Below, in pieces: positions 57,887-64,000 of a stretch of 64,000 bases of DNA; position 1 is the first letter of the stretch; each line of letters opens with the position of its first letter. The position numbers and the translations under genes are program-made. Below the pieces are notes generated by a model. That model did not search any database, was not told the DNA's origin, and was given only the letters and a program-made list of their open reading frames with translations. Origin of the DNA: CAIWHR01 sp963717695 (GTDB taxonomy: Bacteria; Pseudomonadota; Gammaproteobacteria; Burkholderiales; Casimicrobiaceae); NCBI GenBank assembly GCA_963717695.1, contig CAVQWR010000006.1:744001-808000 (forward strand), written 5' to 3'.

Positions 57887-59209
57887 GTGCTCGAACCCCT
57901 CGATTACGATCGGATCGTGACGGCCCTTTCGAGCCGCGACGGCTGGCTGGAGCTCGGCGTCGTGGCGCTCTGCTTCCTCGCCGGGTGGCTCATCGACCGG
58001 CGAATGCACTGGACTCCGGGAGAAACGCAGACTGAAGCGATGCGCGTCGGCGCCGGCGGCTTCAACCGGCTCATCTTCCCGCTCGTCACGATGGTGTTGC
58101 TGCTGATCGCGCGTTTCGCCTTTCGGCACTTCCACCCGCCGTTCTTCCTCTCCCTTGCAATCCCGCTCGTCGTCGCGCTCGCGCTGATCCGGCTTTTCGT
58201 CTACGCGCTGCGGGGTGTCTTTGGCTCGCCGCCGTGGCTGAAAACGTCGGAGCGCGCGATCGCGTTCACGATCTGGGGTGTCGCGATCCTGCACTTCCTG
58301 GGCGTGCTGCCGCAGATCGGCGACGAGCTCGACGCGATCGAGATTCCGTTCGGCAAGCACGGCATCTCGCTGCTGGCGATCGGCAAGGCGGGATTGCTGA
58401 TCGTGATCACGGTCACGGTGTCGCTGTGGCTGTCCAGCCTCGTCGAGCAGCGGCTCCTGAAGGCGAGCGCGGTCGACAGCAACCTGCGCGTCGTGATGGC
58501 GAAGACGATCCGCGCGCTGCTGCTCGTCGTCGCCGTGCTGATCGCGCTGCAGGCGGTGGGGCTCGACCTCACGCTGCTCTCGGTGTTCGGCGGCGCGCTC
58601 GGCGTCGGCATCGGTCTCGGCCTGCAGAAGCTCGCGAGCAACTACATCGCCGGCTTCACGATCCTCATCGACCGCTCGATCCGGCTGGGCGACATGATCA
58701 CCGTCGACTCGCGGCACGGCGTCGTCACGCGGGTGACGTCGCGCTACGTCGTCGTGCGGAGCCTCGACGGCGTCGAGGCGATCGTGCCGAACGAGACGCT
58801 GGTGACGACGACCGTGCTCAACCACTCGTACACGAGCCGCGACGTCCGGCTCGGGCTGCCGGTGCAGGTGGCCTACGAGAGCGACCTCGAGCTCGCGTTG
58901 CAGCTGCTCGAGACCGCCGGCGCCGCGCATCCCAGGGTGATGAAGACGCCCAACGCCCCGAAGGCCTTCGTCGTCCGCTTCGGCGAAAGCGGCATCGACC
59001 TCGAGCTCGGCGTCTGGATCCTCGATCCCGAGAACGGTCAGCTCAACCTTCGCAGCGACCTCAATCGGGCGATCTTCCGATCGTTCGCCGAGCGCGGCAT
59101 CAGGATCCCGTATCCGCAGCGGGAACTGCGCCTCCTCGACGCCGGAAAAATGCCGCCTTCCGGGCCCGCGACGGATGCTCCGGCGCCCCAACCCGCCCAG
59201 GCGGGCTGA
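57887..59209 (+). CDS. Mechanosensitive ion channel, MscS family
   Basis: 440 residues with about five hydrophobic segments. The pore-lining helix and beta domain are clear: SVFGGALGVGIGLGLQKLAS, then NYIAGFTILIDRSIRLGDMI and TVLNHSYTSRDVRLGLPVQV. The C-terminal cytoplasmic vestibule domain ends before a Pro/Ala tail. MscS-type channels release solutes on hypo-osmotic shock; the extra N-terminal helices suggest a YbdG/YnaI-like member. GTG start at 57887 (MLEPLDYDRIV). Confidence 0.9.
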   Translation: MLEPLDYDRIVTALSSRDGWLELGVVALCFLAGWLIDRRMHWTPGETQTEAMRVGAGGFNRLIFPLVTMVLLLIARFAFRHFHPPFFLSLAIPLVVALALIRLFVYALRGVFGSPPWLKTSERAIAFTIWGVAILHFLGVLPQIGDELDAIEIPFGKHGISLLAIGKAGLLIVITVTVSLWLSSLVEQRLLKASAVDSNLRVVMAKTIRALLLVVAVLIALQAVGLDLTLLSVFGGALGVGIGLGLQKLASNYIAGFTILIDRSIRLGDMITVDSRHGVVTRVTSRYVVVRSLDGVEAIVPNETLVTTTVLNHSYTSRDVRLGLPVQVAYESDLELALQLLETAGAAHPRVMKTPNAPKAFVVRFGESGIDLELGVWILDPENGQLNLRSDLNRAIFRSFAERGIRIPYPQRELRLLDAGKMPPSGPATDAPAPQPAQAG

Positions 59210-59303
59210 GGCAGCTCGCCCGGCGCCAGGCCGGAGCGCTTAGCCAATTGATTTTCAACGACTAAATAAAGATCCGCGGCCCGTTGATGGCCCCCTAATC
59301 AGG

Positions 59304-59309
59304 TATAAT
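59304..59309 (+). promoter_or_regulatory. -10 element TATAAT of the desaturase gene
   Basis: Perfect TATAAT at 59304-59309, 48 bp before the ATG, preceded by the extended-type AGG and an upstream TTGATG (59284-59289) at a short 14-bp spacing. The surrounding 59240-59320 is AT-richer than its flanks. Plausible promoter; the -35 is uncertain. Confidence 0.5.
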
Positions 59310-59357
59310 CTTGGGATTCTCACAGCCGACCGGGACCTCCCGGGCGCCCCCTCCTCG

Positions 59358-60570
59358 ATGAATTTCGATTTCCTTTCGTTTCTTGCCCACGGCCTGATGC
59401 CGCTCCCGTTCTGGGGCTACGTCGTCGTGGCGCTCGCGCTCACCCACGTGACGATCGCTGCCGTCACGATCTACCTGCATCGTCACTCGGCGCATCGCGC
59501 GCTCGACCTCCATCCGGCGATCAGCCATTTCTTCCGCTTCTGGCTCTGGCTCACGACCGGCATGGTGACCAAGGAGTGGACGGCGATCCATCGCAAGCAT
59601 CACGCCAAGTGCGAAACCGTCGACGATCCGCACAGCCCGCAGACGCGCGGCATCGGGAAGGTCTTCTTCGAGGGCTCGGAGCTCTATCGTGCCGAGGCGA
59701 AGAACGCCGACACGATCGACCGTTACGGCAAGGGCACGCCGGACGACTGGATGGAGCGCAACGTCTACACCCGCCACTCGTGGGAAGGCGTCGGCCTGAT
59801 GGTCATCATCAACTTCGTCCTGTTCGGCGCCGCCGGCGTCGCGATCTGGGCCGTGCAGATGATGTGGATCCCGATCATGGCCGCCGGCGTCATCAACGGC
59901 ATCGGCCACTACTGGGGATACCGCGACTTCGCCACCGCCGACGCGTCGACCAACATCGTGCCGTGGGGCATCCTGATCGGCGGCGAGGAGCTGCACAACA
60001 ACCACCACGCGTACGGCTCGTCGGCGAAGTTCTCGTCGCGCTGGTACGAGTTCGACCTCGGCTGGACCTACATCCGCGCGCTCGAATTCTTCCGCCTCGC
60101 CAAGGTGCGCAAGGTCGCGCCGAAGCTCAGCATCGAAACCACGATCAAGCCGGTGCCCGATCACGCGACGCTCGAGGCCGTCATCACGCATCGCTACACC
60201 GTGATGAAGATCTACGCGCGGACGCTGAAGGAGACCTGCGCCGCCGAGCTCGCGACGCTGCGCGAGCGCGCCGGCCGCGGCGAGCTTTCGCTACGCCCCC
60301 AGCATGCGCCGGCTGAAGCACTGGCTTTCGGGCGACACGGTGGCGAAGATCCCCGAGCGCGACCAGGTCACGCTGTCGAAGGCGATGGAGAGCAGCACCT
60401 CGCTCGCGACGATCTACCGGATGCGCCAGGAGCTCAACGCGCTGTGGGAGCGCTCCACCGACTCGAGCGAGCAGCTGCTCGCCCGCCTGCAGGACTGGTG
60501 CAACCGTGCCGAGGCCTCCGGCATCGCGCCGCTCGCGCAGTTCTCGCTGCAGCTGAAGCGCTACGCCTAG
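59358..60570 (+). CDS. Membrane acyl-CoA/acyl-lipid desaturase (one frameshift)
   Basis: About 403 residues. Diiron desaturase with the three histidine boxes HRHSAHR, HRKHH and HNNHH and four or more membrane segments. The form resembles delta-9 stearoyl-CoA desaturase (DesA/OLE1-like) of proteobacteria. It would introduce a double bond in membrane fatty acids. After one extra base near 60285 (GAGCTTTCGC) the conserved C-terminus RYAPSMRRLKHWLSGDTVAK follows, ending LQLKRYA. A terminator lies just behind. Confidence 0.9.
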
Positions 60571-60596
60571 TCGACGGAAGCGCGCGACAGAAATGC

Positions 60597-60623
60597 AAAA
60601 GGCCCGCGGATGCGGGCCTTTTT
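60597..60623. terminator. Bidirectional intrinsic terminator between the desaturase gene and rpmG
   Basis: AAAA-GGCCCGC-GGAT-GCGGGCC-TTTTT: a perfect 7-bp GC stem with 4-nt loop flanked by A and T tracts. It serves the plus-strand desaturase gene (27 bp after its stop) and the minus-strand rpmB-rpmG unit (93 bp after the rpmG stop). Confidence 0.88.
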
Positions 60624-60715
60624 GTCGCGGCTTGATGTTGCGTCGCGCCGATGGTTCGTCGCGGCACCAATCGTTCGCGTGCCGCGGCAAACGCCGTCGG
60701 CGCGCGTCTGCCGGA

Positions 60716-60871
60716 TTACTTGAGCTTCGTTTCCTTGTACATCACGTGCTTGCGGGCGACGGGATCGAACTTCTTGATCTCCATCTTCTCCGGCATCAGC
60801 TTCTTGTTCTTCGACGTCGTGTAGAAGTGGCCGGTCCCGGCGGAGGACTCGAGCTTGATCTTTTCGCGCAT
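60716..60871 (-). CDS. rpmG: 50S ribosomal protein L33
   Basis: 51 residues, MREKIKLESSAGTGHFYTTS then NKKLMPEKMEIKKFDPVARK and HVMYKETKLK: a complete cysteine-free L33. Length is the standard 51 codons. It follows rpmB by 59 bp. Confidence 0.97.
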   Translation of the reverse strand: MREKIKLESSAGTGHFYTTSKNKKLMPEKMEIKKFDPVARKHVMYKETKLK

Positions 60872-60930
60872 GGCGGTGTTCCTTGACGGGTGTTCGCGGG
60901 TTTAGGGCGACGGGCAGCGCAGTGCGCCGG

Positions 60931-61167
60931 TCAGACGTGCTGGCCGTTGGCGCGAAGCTCGGCGAGGACGACTTCGATGCCCTTCTTGTCGATCGTGCGC
61001 AGGCCCGCGTTGGTGAGACGCAGGCTGACCCAGCGGTTCTCGCCTTCGACCCAGAACCGGCGCCGCTGCAGATTGGGCAGGAAGCGGCGCTTGGTCTTGT
61101 TGTTCGCGTGCGAAACGTTGTTGCCCACCATCGGGGCCTTGCCGGTAACTTGACAGACTCGAGCCAT
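60931..61167 (-). CDS. rpmB: 50S ribosomal protein L28
   Basis: 78 residues, MARVCQVTGKAPMVGNNVSH and then the basic NKTKRRFLPNLQRRRFWVEG, ending ELRANGQHV: complete L28. The start at 61167 has GGAGCGAGCG upstream; the open frame before it is not coding. In related bacteria radC is directly upstream; here a TPR-methyltransferase gene lies between. Confidence 0.97.
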   Translation of the reverse strand: MARVCQVTGKAPMVGNNVSHANNKTKRRFLPNLQRRRFWVEGENRWVSLRLTNAGLRTIDKKGIEVVLAELRANGQHV

Positions 61168-61306
61168 CGCTCGCTCCTTTGAATAGCGGTAGTACGGGTG
61201 CAAAGCCGGTTATTGTAGCGCGACTTCCTTCCCGAATCAAGCTGTTACCTCAGGCCATCGCGAAGCGCCTCCTAGCTCCGGCCGGACTGGGTCCCGGAGC
61301 TCCGCC

Positions 61307-61395
61307 TCACAGGAGACCGCGCTCCGCAAACGACGTGAGCTGTCCGCCGGCGACGACGAAGTGATCGAGTGTGCGAACAGCGACGAGCACCACGG
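61307..61395 (-). pseudogene. Duplicated 3' end of radC (remnant)
   Basis: Reads RTLDHFVVAGGQLTSFAERG-LL-stop on the minus strand, the same protein end as the intact radC at the right edge of the window (63799-64000). The core 61327-61374 is identical to the radC copy except one base. The last codons are synonymous but different (TTT GCG GAG CGC GGT CTC CTG here; TTC GCC GAA AGG GGG TTA CTG in radC). Upstream (above 61375) similarity fades to LVAVRT versus LVDIRT. It sits in the 316-bp gap between rpmB and the methyltransferase gene; the rest of that gap shows no gene. Confidence 0.8.
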
Positions 61396-61483
61396 GCTGG
61401 GCGCGATGGCGCGCATTTGTCCATTGTGGCGACATTGTCCAGAATAGCGAATCCGCGCAAACAACCTACCTTGGTCAATAACT

Positions 61484-63719
61484 ATGCGTAACACTGGGGC
61501 GGACGCAAGCGCTCTCTTTGAAATGGGAAATTCGCAATGGTCCGACGGCCGGCTCGAGGAGGCCGTCGCTTCCTATCGCGGCGCCCTTGTGCTGAAGTCG
61601 GATCTCGCCGAAGCGCATAACAGCCTGGGGGCCGTATTCTTCCTTCAAGGGCGAATTGGATGACGCCGTGAACAGCTTCCGTGATGCTCTTGCCACCAGA
61701 TCGGATTATGCGGATGCTTATCACAACCTGGGGATCGCCCTGCATTCCGTCGGCCGTATCCAGGAGGCCGCCGATGTCTACAACAAGACGCTTGCTCTCA
61801 ATCCTGCAGATGCCGAGGTCTGCAACAATTTGGGCGCAATTCTGCTGGCGCGCGGCGATTCGCGCGAGGCCGCCGATCACTTTCGCACGGCACTTGCCAT
61901 CAAGCCGGACTTTGCGGACGCAAGCGACAACCTGGGCAATGCCCTGAAGGACGAAGGCGAGCTCGAACAAGCGGTCGTCAGCTACGAAAATGCGATTCGG
62001 TTGAGGCCGGACCGTGCACGCACACATTGCAACCTTGGAAACGCACTGAACGAGCTCGGGCGCATTGACGCCGCCATTGCAAGTTTTCGACGCGCGCTTG
62101 AGCTCGACGAAGCACCCGAAATCAAGGCGGCTTTTGTCGCGTGCATCAAGGGCCGCGTTTTCCGTCAGGTGGACCCGGGGTTCCGCGGGCTCGTCGTCAG
62201 GGCGATCGAGGAACCCTGGGCCTGGCAATCGGAGCTCGCGAATTTCGCCATCCGTCTGATCAGAGTCGACGAAGACGCAAACGCCGCGATTGAACGCGCG
62301 TCGAGTGCGTGGCCGATTCCATTGGATGCGCGAGAATTGTTCGCGCAAAGAGGTATCAATGCGATCGTGAATGACCGGTTGTTTCGAGCGTTGCTCGAAA
62401 GCACTCCCATTTGCGATGTCGCGATGGAACGCTTCCTGACTGTCATTCGGCATGCCATGCTGCGCGTGATCACCGAAACTCCGGAATGCATGGAAATCGA
62501 AGACAGTCTCATCGATTTCTGCTGCGCGGTGGCGCGACAGTGCTTTATCAATGAATATGTGTATTACTGCGACGGCGCAGAGCAGGACCGAGCCCGATTG
62601 CTGAAGGACCGGTTACTCGCCGCCTTGAACAAGGGAGGCAGGGTTTCGGCGTCCTGGATCGCGATTGTTGCGGCCTATTGGCCGTTGTCCCTGCTTCCTT
62701 CCGCAGCGAAGCTCTTGGAGCGGCCTTGGCCGGCATCGCTTGCAGCCGTGCTCAGGCAACAGATCGCGGAGCCGCAGGAGGAGGAGCGCTATCGTATTGA
62801 GGTGCTCCGGATCACTCCGCTCGAAGGAGAGATCACCCGCTCCGTAATGCAGCAATACGAGGAAAATCCGTACCCGAGGTGGATCAAAATCCCGGCTGCG
62901 GGCGCCGCACGCTCGATTGATGAGCTGCTTCGTCAGGAACTTCCTGCCACCCGGTTTCGCCCCTCGGGCAAAGCCGGTGACATTGATATTCTGGTAGCAG
63001 GTTGCGGCACTGGGATGGAATCGGTTGCGACTGCGCAACGATTTCCGGAAGCCCGCATTCTTGCGATTGACCTCAGCATGTCCAGCCTGTGCTACGCCCG
63101 GAGGAAGACACGGGAGCTTGGGTTAGAAAACATCGAATATGCGCAGGCTGACATCACAAGGCTTAGCTCGGTCGAACGAACCTTCGATGTCATCACGTCG
63201 ATGGGCGTCCTTCATCACTTGGCAGACCCTCTGGTAGGATTGCGCGAGCTAGTCTCCTTGCTTCGACCCGGCGGGATCATTCGATTGGGATTCTATAGCG
63301 AGATGGCGAGGCAAGCCGTTGTCGCCGCGAGAGAATTCATCGCGGCTCGAGATTACGCCCCAAATGCCAAGGACATACGGCACTGCCGCCAGGATCTGAT
63401 CGGGTGGCAAGGAAATGAATTCGAGCAACTGATCGGCTCCAGGGATTTTTATGTCACGAGCGAATGTCGCGATCTGCTTTTCCACGTCCAGGAGCACAGG
63501 TTAACCATCCCGCAAATCAAGACGATGCTTGAAGATTTTGGATTGAATTTTCTCGGATTTGCGACTCTCGATGCGACGGTGCTCAACGAATACGCTGTGC
63601 GCTTCCCGGGCGACAAGACACGGACAAATCTTGATTACTGGCACTACTTCGAGACAGAATTTCCCGAGACGTTTTCCGGCATGTACCAATTTTGGTGTCA
63701 GACGACAGCTGGAGACTGA
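61484..63719 (+). CDS. TPR-repeat protein with C-terminal SAM-dependent methyltransferase domain (one frameshift)
   Basis: About 745 residues. Residues 1-180 are TPR units (ALFEMGNSQWSDGRLEEAVA, AYHNLGIALHSVGRIQEAAD, TALAIKPDFADASDNLGNAL). A helical middle region is followed by a class I methyltransferase from about residue 470 with motif I DILVAGCGTGMES, DITRLSSVERTFDVI and SMGVLHHLADP. One extra g near 61640 (CAAGGGCGAA) splits the TPR part. Base composition is lower than its neighbours (62341-62400 is 50% G+C) and codons such as TTG, AAT and TCA are common, indicating acquisition. It lies between two copies of the radC 3' end. Target of methylation unknown. Confidence 0.85.
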
Positions 63720-63798
63720 CGCTCACCCGGTTTTCCCGCCTGCACCGATCCGCAAGCACGACGGCGATGCCATGGCGCGATCGGCCGTAGGCTTCGAA

Positions 63799-64000
63799 TC
63801 ACAGTAACCCCCTTTCGGCGAACGACGTGAGCTGCCCGCCGGCGACGACGAAGTGATCGAGTGTGCGGATGTCGACCAGCGCCAGCGCCTGCTTCAGCGC
63901 CTGCGTGAGGAGCTCGTCGGCGCGGCTCGGTTCCGCGATCCCCGAGGGATGGTTGTGCGCGAAGATCATTGCCGCGGCATTGTGCGCCAGTGCCGCCTTG
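63799..64000 (-). CDS. radC: DNA repair protein RadC, C-terminal part (runs off the right edge)
   Basis: The last 66 residues of RadC: AALAHNAAAMIFAHNHPSG, SRADELLTQALKQALALVDI and RTLDHFVVAGGQLTSFAERG-LL. The JAB/JAMM metal site HNHPSG with the downstream SRAD Asp is intact. The final codons (AGG GGG TTA) are atypical for this genome, unlike those in the remnant at 61307. RadC lies upstream of rpmB-rpmG on the same strand as in relatives, apart from the inserted methyltransferase gene. Confidence 0.93.
   Translation of the reverse strand, partial: KAALAHNAAAMIFAHNHPSGIAEPSRADELLTQALKQALALVDIRTLDHFVVAGGQLTSFAERGLL

Overview
The window is high-G+C DNA (60-base samples counted by hand give about 67%) from a bacterium that is most likely a betaproteobacterium of Burkholderiales type. 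This rests on gene order: tRNA-Tyr/Gly/Thr-tuf, pstSCAB-phoUBR, metG/mrp/dcd/amino-acid decarboxylase, hda/purM/purN/DUF3108/rsmB and radC/rpmB/rpmG. No rRNA, CRISPR array, prophage or insertion-sequence transposase is visible. Many conserved genes are interrupted by single-base frameshifts. Nearly all read as one extra base outside homopolymers and look like sequencing or assembly errors, so those genes are annotated across the break.

Layout. 1-1.3 kb: start of tuf behind three tRNA genes and a clear promoter (minus strand). 1.6-4.6 kb: a GMC oxidoreductase and an iron-type alcohol dehydrogenase of the hydroxyacid-oxoacid transhydrogenase group. 4.6-11.5 kb (minus): the complete phosphate operon pstS-pstC-pstA-pstB-phoU-phoB-phoR, with a three-repeat PHO box upstream of pstS. 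11.7-26.2 kb: a taurine (aminosulfonate) catabolic region. It holds xsc and ald on the minus strand, then on the plus strand a cyclase-ATPase-TPR protein, an omega-aminotransferase, tauABC, a phosphotransacetylase and a SulP permease; two paralogous lipoprotein genes interrupt it. 26.2-34.6 kb: amino-acid decarboxylase, a lipase-like hydrolase, a small lipoprotein, dcd, mrp and metG. 34.6-41.9 kb: six genes for a hydrogenase-4-like membrane complex (B, C, E, F, G, I) whose large subunit has lost all nickel-iron cysteine ligands. 41.9-50.9 kb: an S51 peptidase, a GNAT acetyltransferase, uvrA, ssb, an octaheme cytochrome with HEAT/TPR-like C-terminus, mnmA and a Nudix hydrolase. 51.1-60.9 kb: two small exported Lys/Ala/Thr-rich proteins, hda, purM, purN, a DUF3108 protein, rsmB, a phospholipase-D-like protein, an MscS channel, an acyl desaturase and rpmG. 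60.9-64 kb: rpmB, a lower-G+C TPR-methyltransferase gene between two copies of the radC 3' end, and radC itself running off the window.

How the parts fit. Taurine would be imported by TauABC and transaminated with pyruvate to sulfoacetaldehyde and alanine. Ald would regenerate pyruvate and release ammonium. Xsc would cleave sulfoacetaldehyde with inorganic phosphate to acetyl phosphate and sulfite, Pta would make acetyl-CoA, and SulP could move the resulting sulfur oxyanion. Xsc consumes phosphate, and the high-affinity phosphate operon lies directly downstream of xsc on the same strand.

Most worth a second look: the hydrogenase-related complex without NiFe ligands; a 69-bp repeat shared by two operon-internal gaps, with covarying hairpin bases; the radC 3'-end duplication around the TPR-methyltransferase; and the cyclase-ATPase as possible regulator of taurine use.
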